From NCBI RefSeq assembly GCF_018324205.1, contig NZ_AP023356.1:6325501-6389500 (forward strand): a DNA stretch of 64,000 nt, written 5' to 3'. This DNA is from Actinoplanes ianthinogenes (GTDB lineage: Bacteria > Actinomycetota > Actinomycetes > Mycobacteriales > Micromonosporaceae). Made by a program: the position numbers and the translations under genes. Below the pieces are notes generated by a model. It ran no database searches. It was not told where the DNA came from and saw nothing but the letters and a program-made list of their open reading frames with translations. Below, piece after piece: positions 35,035 through 42,741 of this stretch; the first letter of the stretch is position 1; each line of letters begins with the position of its first letter.

Positions 35035-35361
35035 GTGGGCACGCGGTCCTCTCGCGGGTGCGAGAACGTCTACTTCTGCCAGAATTCCCTACTTCCGGAC
35101 AGCCGTCCGAACGCTAAGTACTGTTCCCCGAGATGCCGTGCCCAGGCGTGGCGGGAGGCTCGCCGGTCCGACTTGTCGCGGTTCCTCGGATCGGACCGCG
35201 AGCCGTGCGAGTACTGCGGCGGCTGGATTCCTGGCAGATCGACCGGAGATACGTCCCGGTGGCGTCGAAAGACAGCCAAGTATTGCAGCAACCGCTGTCG
35301 ACAGGCGCACTATCGGAAGGCGAAGCAGTCTGCCCGGATTCGGGAGGATCTTGGGCTATAG
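35035..35361 (+). CDS. Small double zinc-knuckle protein, probably leaderless
   Basis: 108 residues with two related zinc-binding units: YCSPRCRAQAWREARR and, after CEYCGGW, KYCSNRCRQAHYRKAK. The repeated pattern KYC[SN]xRCRxAxxR with paired Cys resembles zinc-ribbon/DUF-type proteins seen beside mobile elements. TACACT at 35023-35028 is a good -10 box that puts transcription start at or next to the GTG at 35035, so the mRNA may be leaderless. Basic, likely nucleic acid binding. Function not recognised. Confidence 0.7.
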   Translation: MGTRSSRGCENVYFCQNSLLPDSRPNAKYCSPRCRAQAWREARRSDLSRFLGSDREPCEYCGGWIPGRSTGDTSRWRRKTAKYCSNRCRQAHYRKAKQSARIREDLGL

Positions 35362-36167
35362 CCATCTGGATCTCTGACCAATCAGTTACCTCGAAGCCCC
35401 GTTGACGCCCGGTGGAGGCAGGCGGGGTTTCGTGTCGTCTAGCGCAACTTCAACGATGCGCGGCCGGGGCCGGCGCCAAGGCCGAAGGCCGGCGGCGCCG
35501 TGCCCCGAAGCCGCGCCTTGAAGATGTAGAGAAAGTTCTCACCGGCGAGGTGCACAGACAAGCGTCATAGAGCCGCGCGCGAATCGTGGACGGGACAGGC
35601 GTTCGGTCGTGCGTTTTGGTCAAACTTTCCGTACGTCTTCAAGGCGGCCCGAAACGGGCCGCTCACGCCGCCGCCTGGGCGCGTGCCGGTCGCTTAGCTG
35701 GCGCACACGACCGGCACGCAGACAGCCCGTCGGCTGGCGTGCAGGAGCGAATCGGGCCGCAGCGACGACAGTTCAACAGGGGGTGAGGCTGGAAGAGTTT
35801 GGCCGGCAGCCGACCGGCATGGCCGGGACGACGCGGCCGAGCTGCCGCGCCGGGCCGCAGCGCGACTCACGGCCGTCGGAGCCGGGCGCGGCGGCGCGCA
35901 GTGTGTCCGGGCCGCCCCTCCGAGGTCAAGGGCGCTTCGCGTCGCAAGCGACGGCCGCAAGCGGCCGCCCTGGACCTCGGAGCGTCCTGCGGCCCTGGCA
36001 GCCAGGTGGTCAAGCGGCAGGCCAATGGCCTGCCCGCGTATGGGCGCGCGCCGCCGCGTCCGTCTCCGACTCCGTGCGGACAGCTGTGTCAATCGTCCCT
36101 TGACGCCATGTCTCCTCTAGTTGCGATGCCCGCCTAAGCTCCTGGGCACCTTGTTTGCCTCACGGAG
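35362..36167. other. Gene-free GC-rich interval inside the island
   Basis: About 800 bp without a convincing gene on either strand. Frames are open by composition only and their translations are Arg/Pro/Ala-rich. It contains several short palindromes, for example around 35465-35515 (GGCCGGCGCC/GGCGGCGCCG) and 35925-35970 (GGCCGCAAGCGGCC). Possibly decayed genes or a replication or transfer region, but nothing decides this. Confidence 0.5.
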
Positions 36168-36830
36168 ATGACGGCACCAACTATGCCAGTGGATTTCGTC
36201 GAGTTGCTAAAGGCGGCCGGACCAGTTGCGGCCTTCGTTGGGGGATGGTTCGGAGCGCGAATCACCGTTCGAGCCCAACGAGAGAACTTCATGCGCGAGC
36301 GGGTATTCAATGAAATGACCAAGCGTCGCGAGCACGCCACTGCGTATAGAAAAGCTCTTTGGGGCTTCTCGGCAAGAGTTCAAGCTATGCGAAGTCTGGC
36401 ACATGAAGCAGTCGCGCTACGGGAATCGGGTAAAGACTTTTCGTCGGTCCGTTTCGACTTGGTTAAGGCCCGGGAGGGTCAAGAACTTACGCGGGACGCA
36501 TATGCAGAGCTGGAGTCGCACGCATCGCCCGACGTTCAGATACCGGCTCGCGCTTGCATGGAGGCATTAACAGAATGTTTTAACCATTGCGCCTCGCTTC
36601 GTATCAAAGAAGCAGACGCGGCTTGGGCATTCTTCAACCAGCAGCATGAGGTACTGGCTCTTGAAATCAATAAGGAGAGCGAGCACTTCAACGCCATTAT
36701 ATACTCCGCCTTTACGCCAATATGGAGAGAGCTGTTACGGCGGACGATCCGTAAGCCGCTTCCTTATCGGGCCATGCCACCGCCAATGCCCCAACGGAAT
36801 CCCGAAGAGCGACCTTCGCTTGAATTGTGA
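36168..36830 (+). CDS. Hypothetical protein with one N-terminal membrane segment
   Basis: 220 residues; residues 10-30 (VELLKAAGPVAAFVGGWFGA) are a likely membrane anchor, followed by a long helical soluble part (RITVRAQRENFMRERVFNEM...). Visibly lower GC and many A/T third positions, unlike the genes around it, which points to horizontal acquisition. No family recognised; the shape (short span, then long coiled helices) recalls small hypothetical proteins of actinobacterial islands and phages. The start at 36168 has GGAG directly before it; an ATG at 36183 is an alternative. Confidence 0.7.
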   Translation: MTAPTMPVDFVELLKAAGPVAAFVGGWFGARITVRAQRENFMRERVFNEMTKRREHATAYRKALWGFSARVQAMRSLAHEAVALRESGKDFSSVRFDLVKAREGQELTRDAYAELESHASPDVQIPARACMEALTECFNHCASLRIKEADAAWAFFNQQHEVLALEINKESEHFNAIIYSAFTPIWRELLRRTIRKPLPYRAMPPPMPQRNPEERPSLEL

Positions 36831-36942
36831 CTCGCCAGGCGTAGCGGCACCGAGCCAGGCAGAGCTGTCAAGGGCCTTGCCGAAGGGTCGGACGCCCCGG
36901 ACATGCGACCATTGCACCCGACCGTTGACGAGGGGAGATCAA

Positions 36943-37107
36943 GTGGCCGAGGGTACGACGACTTATGGCAACTGCGTGATTTGCGGCGAAGAGTTGCGTC
37001 ACGGCGATTGGGTGATCCGTGCTGAGGAGATGCGCAAGCTCGTCGCGGACCCTGAGAACGTGCCCGACGGGAAAGCTCACAAGGACTGCCTCGTCCATAA
37101 GCCCTGA
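36943..37107 (+). CDS. 54-residue zinc-finger-like protein
   Basis: GTG start with AGGGGAGA about 5-7 nt upstream. Contains CVICGEELRHGDWVI and a C-terminal HKDCLVH: a CxxC ... HxxC pattern that would bind one zinc ion, like small 'treble-clef' knuckles. Function unknown. The longer frame upstream of the GTG is the tail of the preceding gene in another frame. The 203 bp after it, up to the NUDIX gene, shows nothing recognisable. Confidence 0.55.
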   Translation: MAEGTTTYGNCVICGEELRHGDWVIRAEEMRKLVADPENVPDGKAHKDCLVHKP

Positions 37108-37311
37108 CATGGTCGGCTCGCCCGCCAGTGATGCCTGTATGCCAGCGCGCGGCTAAGCACAGAAGAGGTTGCGTTGTGCCAGATCCGTGCCAGGTGGGCC
37201 GGTCGGGAACAGGGCTTAGCGGGGAACTACGGTAAGTCGATCCACGCCTGTGCAGGTCAGCGTGTTGCAGATCAGCGATCTTGGGCGAGCACCGTCCTGG
37301 CAGTGTGGGGG

Positions 37312-37770
37312 TTATCGGACAGGTAGCGAAGCCGGTTCTTGGATCAGATGTACGCCGTCGTGTAGGCGGACGGCTACGTCCGTGCTGTCCAGTGCATCGA
37401 GGACGCGGACGGCGAAGGTTTCGCTCATGCGGTCGGTGACTTGGTCGGCGGTCCACCAGTCAACGGCGGCGCTTTCGTCAGTAGGGCCGGGTTTGCCGCT
37501 GACGATGTGGCCGCGGAAGACCAGGGCGACGACGCCGAGGCGCAGGTTCTTGTACACGCCGGTTAGGCGGTCGGGTTCGATGGTGACGCCGGTTTCTTCC
37601 TCGACCTCGCGGCGCACGCCGGCCGCTAGGGACTCGTCGAGTTCGAGGATGCCGCCGGGGATCTCCCACTTGCCGGTGTCGCGGCGTTGGACGACGAGGA
37701 CGTGGCCGGTGTCGTTGGTGATGACGGCGGCGACGCTGACGGAGTGCCGGGGGCGTTCTGACTGGGTCAC
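37312..37770 (-). CDS. NUDIX hydrolase
   Basis: 152 residues with the Nudix box GGILELDESLAAGVRREVEEETGV (GX5EX7REUXEEXGU satisfied, about residues 39-62) preceded by VLVVQRRDTGKWEIPG. Hydrolyses nucleoside diphosphate-linked compounds; substrate unknown. Its ATG overlaps the stop of the PP2C gene by 4 bp, so translation is coupled. Nudix proteins (Pif) are known exclusion factors of the actinomycete element pSAM2, whose regulator is also GntR-type; that parallel is suggestive only. Confidence 0.93.
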   Translation of the reverse strand: MTQSERPRHSVSVAAVITNDTGHVLVVQRRDTGKWEIPGGILELDESLAAGVRREVEEETGVTIEPDRLTGVYKNLRLGVVALVFRGHIVSGKPGPTDESAAVDWWTADQVTDRMSETFAVRVLDALDSTDVAVRLHDGVHLIQEPASLPVR

Positions 37771-38594
37771 AGGTCGGTCCCTTCGAACAGGCAGATGGCT
37801 GCGGTGGCGTCGTCGTGCCGTTTGTAGCGCAGGCGGGTGTCTGCGGGCCGATCGGCGTTTTCAGCGGTGCGGACCTTGTGGATCAGGTGTGCTGGTCCCG
37901 CATTGGTGAGGATGTCGAGCAAGCCGTTCCAGTCGAAGAGGCCGAACTGGTCGACTGCGGCTGAGGCTCCGTCGGTGAGTAGAGCTGCGCGGCGCAGGCG
38001 GTCGGGGCCGTTCAACGGAATCGAGCCGGTGACGGCCTCGTAGGCGGCCTGCGGATCGGCGGCGGCGATCCAGTAGCCGTCCGGGCGGTTGATGTACTGC
38101 CACTTCTCGACGGTGACCGCCTTGACCGGGCTGGCCATGGCGTATGCGGGCTCCGTGCGGCGCAAGTCGGCGATGACCCTGCTGAAGCGGTCATCGGTCA
38201 CGGTCTCGACTCGTCCGCCACGGTCGAGGACTAGCGTGCCGTCGCAGAGAACGAGGTACTCGACCTGGTCAGTCCCTTCGCGGAGGAGACAGGCGGTTGA
38301 CGCGGGAGTCGCTCGGCTGGTGAGGTCGCACGTCGTGCGGTGTTGGTCGGCGACGCCGCTGATGGCCAGAGCCAGTAGATCTGACAGAGGGGCGGCCGGC
38401 GCCTTCGAATAGGCCGCCTTCAGCTGGTGTGAGAGATGGCGTACGTACCAGGCCGGACCGTGTATGCACCCGCTTTCGATGCCTGGCGCTTGGGTGACGC
38501 CGTCGAACACCGCAACCAAGTTGCCTACGGTGAGCGCGCCATCCTCGTTGTCGGTGCGGCCGGGTGCGGCCTGCGACGAGAACCGTACGTCCAT
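37767..38594 (-). CDS. PP2C-type serine/threonine phosphatase-like protein
   Basis: 275 residues. PP2C motifs are partial but in order: GRTDNEDGALTVGNLVAVFDGVTQAPG (motifs 1-2, with metal-binding Asp), CLLREGTDQVEYLVLCDGTLVL, and late LTDGASAAVD and KRHDDATAAICLFEG (the DD metal site). Probably a stand-alone phosphatase that removes phosphate from Ser/Thr proteins, or a degenerate regulator. Its ATG overlaps the GntR stop (TAATG), and its stop overlaps the NUDIX start, so the three genes form one operon. Confidence 0.85.
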   Translation of the reverse strand: MDVRFSSQAAPGRTDNEDGALTVGNLVAVFDGVTQAPGIESGCIHGPAWYVRHLSHQLKAAYSKAPAAPLSDLLALAISGVADQHRTTCDLTSRATPASTACLLREGTDQVEYLVLCDGTLVLDRGGRVETVTDDRFSRVIADLRRTEPAYAMASPVKAVTVEKWQYINRPDGYWIAAADPQAAYEAVTGSIPLNGPDRLRRAALLTDGASAAVDQFGLFDWNGLLDILTNAGPAHLIHKVRTAENADRPADTRLRYKRHDDATAAICLFEGTDL

Positions 38595-39373
38595 TAGTCG
38601 GTCTCTTCCTCGGCGGTCTCGTCATCCCAGTCGTAGTGCAACGTCCATAGGTGGCCGGGCATGACGTGAACGCAGACCTCGACGGGCCTGTTCTGCGCGT
38701 CGTAGGCGACGTGCCAGATATCGAACACGGGAAGCGTCGCTTCGATGTCGAGCAGACGCTGTTCCGCGTCGTCGGGCACCCGGACGTTGACGTCCTCCGT
38801 GAACCGAACGGGTCCGTGACCGAGCTCGGCGGAGCGGGAGTATGAGCCGCCCCTGCCCGCGTCGGCCTGAAGCAGCGCATCGCAGCCCTCAGTGATCGAC
38901 CACGGGTAGTACGAATCGGCGATCTGGGTGGGTTCGTCGTTGGCGAAGAGGACACGACGACGGACCAGTGTTTCTTCACCCTCCGATAGGCCCAGTGCGC
39001 GGGCGACCGCGGACGGCGGGTTGACGCGCCCGATTTCGCGATATTGCGTTCGGGACTGAAGCTTGAGGGTCCGCACTTCGACTTCGCCGGCACCGGTGCC
39101 TAGTGCGCGAGCGGCGTAGCGGCGCTTGGCGTCTCGGGGGATCTTGGGCAGCTTTCGTACATAAGTGCCTGCTCCACGCCGCACTTTCACGTCTCCCGAA
39201 GCCCGAAGAAGCGTGATGGCCTTATTGATGGTGACCCGGGAAACGCCCAGCTCATCGGCTGGTCGCTGTTCGCTGGGCAGTGGAGCGTCGGCCGGGTAGG
39301 TGCCGCCCTGAATTCGAGCGCGCAGCTCATCAGCGATCTGGATGTACTGCGACTTCGGCGGCTCGATGACCAC
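38594..39373 (-). CDS. GntR/HutC-family transcriptional regulator with UTRA domain
   Basis: 259 residues from the GTG at 39373, with GGCAGGAG upstream. Winged helix: IADELRARIQGGTYPADAPL, LPSEQRPADELGVSRVTINKAI. The UTRA ligand-binding domain follows (RVNPPSAVARALGLSEGEETLVRRR; SYYPWSITEG). First gene of the GntR-PP2C-NUDIX operon, probably autoregulated. HutC-type regulators (KorSA, KorA) control transfer functions in actinomycete plasmids and integrative elements; this operon inside the island fits that picture, but no transfer gene is present. Confidence 0.92.
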   Translation of the reverse strand: MVIEPPKSQYIQIADELRARIQGGTYPADAPLPSEQRPADELGVSRVTINKAITLLRASGDVKVRRGAGTYVRKLPKIPRDAKRRYAARALGTGAGEVEVRTLKLQSRTQYREIGRVNPPSAVARALGLSEGEETLVRRRVLFANDEPTQIADSYYPWSITEGCDALLQADAGRGGSYSRSAELGHGPVRFTEDVNVRVPDDAEQRLLDIEATLPVFDIWHVAYDAQNRPVEVCVHVMPGHLWTLHYDWDDETAEEETD

Positions 39374-39482
39374 TGGAACTCCTGCCGTAGGACGCCTTAC
39401 GAAACACCGTAGGCGCCCCGCGACTGCCGCTGCCGGACGCGCTCGACCACACGCGGTCGCTGGTCGACGGCGCGCTCGGCGT

Positions 39483-39531
39483 ACGCGAAACGGCGGCCAC
39501 ATCGGCTGGGAGCCGATCATGACCGCCGTTT
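39483..39531 (-). terminator. glnA1 terminator hairpin, right copy
   Basis: AAACGGCGG/CCGCCGTTT outer stem with inner ATCGGCT/AGCCGAT, about 75 nt after the glnA1 stop. The same hairpin is at 34003-34048, beside the other 23-bp repeat. Confidence 0.65.
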
Positions 39532-39604
39532 CTCAAGCTGTGCCCGAGTTGTGCCCAAGATCAGTTCAGGGGGTAAACCCGCTGGTCAAAGGCATGGTCA
39601 ACCC

Positions 39605-41029
39605 CTAGACGTTGTAGTACATCTCGAACTCGTGCGGGGTCGGGCGGAGGCGGACCGGGTCGATCTCGTTGGTTCGCTTGTAGTCGATCCAGGTGGAGAT
39701 GAGGTCGTCGGTGAAGACGCCGCCGGCGGTGAGGAAGTCGTGGTCGTTCTCCAGGGAGTTGAGCACGGCGTCCAGGGAGCCCGGCACCTGCTTGACGTTG
39801 CCCCACTCCTCCGGGGGCAGGTCGTACAGGTCCTTGTCGATCGGGGCCGGGGGCTCGATCTTGTTCTTGATGCCGTCGAGGCCGGCCATCATCTGGGCGG
39901 AGAACGACAGGTACGGGTTCGACGACGGGTCCGGGACGCGGAACTCGACGCGCTTGGCCTTCGGGTTGCTGCCGGTCACCGGGATGCGGGTGCAGGCGGA
40001 GCGGTTGCGCTGCGAGTAGACCAGGTTGACCGGGGCCTCGTAGCCGGGCACCAGGCGCCGGTACGAGTTGACGGTCGGGTTGGTGAACGCCAGCAGCGAC
40101 GGCGCGTGGTGCAGCAGGCCGCCGATGTACCAGCGGGCGGTGTCCGAGAGGCCCGCGTAGCCGGTCTCGTCGTAGAACAGCGGCTCGCCGCCGAGCCAGA
40201 GGCTCTGGTGGGTGTGCATGCCGGAACCGTTGTCACCGAAGAGCGGCTTCGGCATGAACGTCGCCGTCTTGCCGTGCTCCCAGGCGGTGTTCTTGATGAT
40301 GTACTTGAACAGCTGCATCTGGTCGCCGGCGTGCAGCAGCGTCGAGAACTTGTAGTTGATCTCGGCCTGGCCGGCGGTGCCGACCTCGTGGTGCGAGCGC
40401 TCGACGGTGAAGCCGGTGTCGACCAGGCGGCGGACCATCGAGTCGCGCAGGTCGGAGTAGTGGTCGACCGGGGAGACCGGGAAGTAGCCACCCTTGTACG
40501 CGGTCTTGTACCCGCGGTTGCCACCCTCCTCCTCACGGCCGGAGTTCCACGCGCCCTCGATCGAGTCGATGTAGTAGAACGCCTGGTGCGCGGAGGTCTC
40601 GTGGCGGATCGAGTCGAAGATGTAGAACTCCGCCTCGGCGCCGAAGTACGCGGTGTCGGCGATGCCACTGGACGCGAGGTACGCCTCGGCCTTCTTCGCC
40701 ACGTTCCGCGGGTCACGCGAGTAGGCCTCGCGGGTGAACGGGTCGTGGATGAAGAAGTTCAGCGCGAGCGTCTTCTGCTGGCGGAACGGGTCCACGAACG
40801 CGGTCGCGACGTCCGGCAGCAGCATCATGTCGGACTCGTGGATGGCCTGGAAGCCGCGGATCGAGGACCCGTCGAAGGCGAGGCCGTCGGTTGCCACACT
40901 GTCGTCGAACGACTCCACCGGGATGTTGAAGTGCTGCATCACGCCGGGGAGGTCACAGAAACGTACGTCGACGAACTTGACGTCCTCGTCTTTGAGGTAT
41001 CGCAGGAGTTCCTCGGGATTGGCGAACAC
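39605..41029 (-). CDS. glnA1: Type I glutamine synthetase, housekeeping GlnA1
   Basis: 474 residues from the GTG at 41029, preceded by AGGAGG; the N-terminus FANPEELLRYLKDEDVKFVDVRFCDLPGVM and C-terminus PHEFEMYYNV are those of actinobacterial GlnA1. Catalytic landmarks: FDGSSIRGFQAIHESDM, EAEFYIFDSI, ERSHHEVGTAGQAEINYKFS, NRSACTRIP. The adenylylation Tyr is in DKDLYDLPPEEW (Tyr402), so GlnE can inactivate it. It makes glutamine from glutamate and ammonia. A GlnR-like operator lies 83-120 nt upstream. In many actinobacteria it sits right beside glnE; here an island and unrelated genes intervene. Confidence 0.97.
   Translation of the reverse strand: MFANPEELLRYLKDEDVKFVDVRFCDLPGVMQHFNIPVESFDDSVATDGLAFDGSSIRGFQAIHESDMMLLPDVATAFVDPFRQQKTLALNFFIHDPFTREAYSRDPRNVAKKAEAYLASSGIADTAYFGAEAEFYIFDSIRHETSAHQAFYYIDSIEGAWNSGREEEGGNRGYKTAYKGGYFPVSPVDHYSDLRDSMVRRLVDTGFTVERSHHEVGTAGQAEINYKFSTLLHAGDQMQLFKYIIKNTAWEHGKTATFMPKPLFGDNGSGMHTHQSLWLGGEPLFYDETGYAGLSDTARWYIGGLLHHAPSLLAFTNPTVNSYRRLVPGYEAPVNLVYSQRNRSACTRIPVTGSNPKAKRVEFRVPDPSSNPYLSFSAQMMAGLDGIKNKIEPPAPIDKDLYDLPPEEWGNVKQVPGSLDAVLNSLENDHDFLTAGGVFTDDLISTWIDYKRTNEIDPVRLRPTPHEFEMYYNV
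39607..39629. repeat. attR-like 23-bp repeat within the glnA1 3' end
   Basis: One mismatch to 34102-34124. It includes the codons for the last six residues of GlnA1. Together the two copies bound a 5.5-kb block. Confidence 0.65.
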
Positions 41030-41111
41030 ACGTCCTCCTGGCACAGTTTTCCGATACCGGGCGGCCTGGGCCGCCACCTGGCAAGGCTGGTCGCGACGTT
41101 ATGGGTACGGA

Positions 41112-41149
41112 GTTGCCCCGGCGTATCCCTATTGTTTCCGCCGTGTTAC
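41112..41149 (-). promoter_or_regulatory. GlnR-type operator upstream of glnA1
   Basis: On the minus strand the order is GTAAC-n6-GAAAC-n6-GATAC-n6-GCAAC. The first two half-sites match the actinobacterial GlnR consensus gTnAc-n6-GaAAc exactly; the next two match the same pattern with one mismatch each. It is 83-120 nt before the glnA1 GTG, a typical distance for activation under nitrogen limitation. Confidence 0.75.
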
Positions 41150-41220
41150 GTAACCGGATGATCAGGCACGGCGTGAGCGCGAGGCCGACCACCGGACCCT
41201 ATCGCGTACGCTCGGCGGTC

Positions 41221-41616
41221 GTGGCAGCTTCCGCGAACGACGTACCCCGGGCCGCGACCCGTCCGGAGCCCGCGGGCGGCGGGCCGCGGCTGATCGCGCT
41301 GCTCATCGACTGGGTTCTCTGTCTGCTGGTGGCCAGCCTCTATGCCAGCCCGAGCCGGGTGGCCTGGCCGCCGGTCGTGCTGCTGATCCTGATCAACACC
41401 ATTTTCCTGGGACTCTTCGGCCAGACGCCGGGGATGCGGCTGGTCCGGATCCGTTGTGTCTCGTTCACCGACGGCGGGGCGATCGGCCTCGGCCGAGGGC
41501 TGGTGCGGGCGGTGCTGCTGGCGCTGCTGATCCCCGCGCTGATCGCCGACGGCGACGGTCGCGGGGTGCACGACCGCGCCGCCGGATCGATCGTGGTCCG
41601 GCCCCCGCGCGCCTGA
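41221..41616 (+). CDS. RDD-family membrane protein
   Basis: 131 residues from the GTG at 41221; an in-frame ATG at 41158 would extend it by 21 residues. Residues GPRLIALLIDWVLCLLVASL hold the RDD-type Arg and Asp, then further spans and GLFGQTPGMRLVRIRCV, the family's second hallmark. RDD proteins may transport ions or compatible solutes; function here unknown. Divergent from glnA1, as in mycobacteria, where an RDD gene neighbours glnA1. TACGCT at 41207-41212 could be a -10 box for a leaderless start. Stop abuts the minus-strand stop at 41617. Confidence 0.82.
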   Translation: MAASANDVPRAATRPEPAGGGPRLIALLIDWVLCLLVASLYASPSRVAWPPVVLLILINTIFLGLFGQTPGMRLVRIRCVSFTDGGAIGLGRGLVRAVLLALLIPALIADGDGRGVHDRAAGSIVVRPPRA

Positions 41617-42171
41617 TCAGGGTGCGGGCCGTTGCGATAGCCCGAAGCGCTCGACGTCCCTCGGGCGAAGGCACGGCGACGTGAGGATCCGGTCCTCGAT
41701 GAAGCGGATGACCGGATTGTCGAGCATCTGGTCGCGCCGGGCCGCCGGGAACCGGTTGCCCAGCTCGCTGTCCGCGAGCGCTTCGAGTTCGGCGAGCAGC
41801 GCGGCGGACTCCGCGTGGCTCACATAGAACACGACGGCCTGGTCGTTCTCCTCGATCGGCCACGGGCGGGCGAACCGCTCTGTCTGGCCGGCCAGGGTGT
41901 CATGTGGAGTCACCACGTATCGCGCTTGCAGCAACTCCAACAGGCGGACCATGTCCGGATCGACGAGGTCGCCGTCCTCCTCGGGTGGCAACGACGACGC
42001 CAGCCACGGAGGGCCGTACCGGGTCAGGTCGTCGACGAACGTGATGTCCGGCCCCTCGTTGAGGATCACGGTGTACACGCCGCGGTAGAGGGCGGAGCGT
42101 TCGGCCGTGTCCTCCCAACCGGCGAACCGTACGCGAACGTAGTAGTTCGCCGGTGTCCCGAGTTTCATCAC
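41617..42171 (-). CDS. Hypothetical protein A of a tandem duplicate pair
   Basis: 184 residues, soluble, starting GTG-ATG (MMKLGTPANYYVRVRFAGWEDT). About half of residues match protein B (42190-42741): shared blocks include GPPWxxSxLPPEExGDLVDxDMVRLL, VTPxDxLAGQTxRFAxPW and NPVIRFIEDRIL. It has no signal peptide and I recognise no family. Position at the end of the minus arm of the T7SS locus suggests an immunity or chaperone role, which is inference. Its ribosome site and first about 22 codons lie in a perfectly repeated 76-bp segment. Confidence 0.8.
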   Translation of the reverse strand: MMKLGTPANYYVRVRFAGWEDTAERSALYRGVYTVILNEGPDITFVDDLTRYGPPWLASSLPPEEDGDLVDPDMVRLLELLQARYVVTPHDTLAGQTERFARPWPIEENDQAVVFYVSHAESAALLAELEALADSELGNRFPAARRDQMLDNPVIRFIEDRILTSPCLRPRDVERFGLSQRPAP

Positions 42172-42181
42172 TGCCCTCCGC
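42106..42181. repeat. 76-bp perfect direct repeat, copy 1 (copy 2 at 42676-42751)
   Basis: Covers the ribosome site and the start of each paralogous gene; the copies are identical and 570 bp apart. In copy 2 the first 11 nt are also the last codons of the upstream substrate gene, which shows the direction of duplication. Confidence 0.93.
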
Positions 42182-42189
42182 GCGCCTGA

Positions 42190-42741
42190 TCAGCCCGGCC
42201 GCTCCGAGAGCCCGGCCGACTGCGCGTCCATCGGATGCAGCAGGGGTGACTTCAGCACCCGGTCCTCGATGAACCGAATCACCGGATGGTCCCGCACGGC
42301 GTCGCGCCGGACCGTCGAGTGCACGTTCCCCGCCTCGGTGTCGGCCAGCGCGGCGAGATCGTCGAGCAGCACCGCGAACTCCGCGCGATCGGTGTAGAAG
42401 ACGACGCCCTCCTGCCGGTCGTCGAAGCCCCAGGGCAGCGCGAACCGGTCGGTCTGCCCGGCCAGGGCGTCGTTCGGCGTCACCGTGTACCGGGATTGCA
42501 GGAGCGTGAGCAGCCGCACCATGTCCGCGTCGACGAGGTCGCCCGCCTCCTCGGGCGGGAGCGCCGACTCCCGCCACGGCGGACCGAGGTGACCGAGGTC
42601 ATCGACGAAGGCGATCTCCGGCAACATGTTCAAGGTCACCGTGTAGCTGCCTCGGTGGAGATGTTGTCGGTCGGGCGTGTCCTCCCAACCGGCGAACCGT
42701 ACGCGAACGTAGTAGTTCGCCGGTGTCCCGAGTTTCATCAC
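42190..42741 (-). CDS. Hypothetical protein B of a tandem duplicate pair
   Basis: 183 residues, paralogue of the next gene. It begins with GTG overlapping the TGA stop of the 645-residue substrate gene (GTGATG), so it is translationally coupled to it. Conserved acidic C-terminus HPVIRFIEDRVLKSPLLHPMDA. Same unknown family as protein A. Being physically coupled to a WXG-like secreted substrate, it is a candidate chaperone or cognate immunity protein. Confidence 0.8.
   Translation of the reverse strand: MMKLGTPANYYVRVRFAGWEDTPDRQHLHRGSYTVTLNMLPEIAFVDDLGHLGPPWRESALPPEEAGDLVDADMVRLLTLLQSRYTVTPNDALAGQTDRFALPWGFDDRQEGVVFYTDRAEFAVLLDDLAALADTEAGNVHSTVRRDAVRDHPVIRFIEDRVLKSPLLHPMDAQSAGLSERPG

Noticed and set aside
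35586..36137. Several 66-164-residue frames in the island gap
   Set aside because: Composition-driven, overlapping in several frames, with no motif or ribosome site.
42190..42741. WXG or ESX assignment for the duplicated pair
   Set aside because: No WXG turn or helical-hairpin pattern; kept as unknown family.
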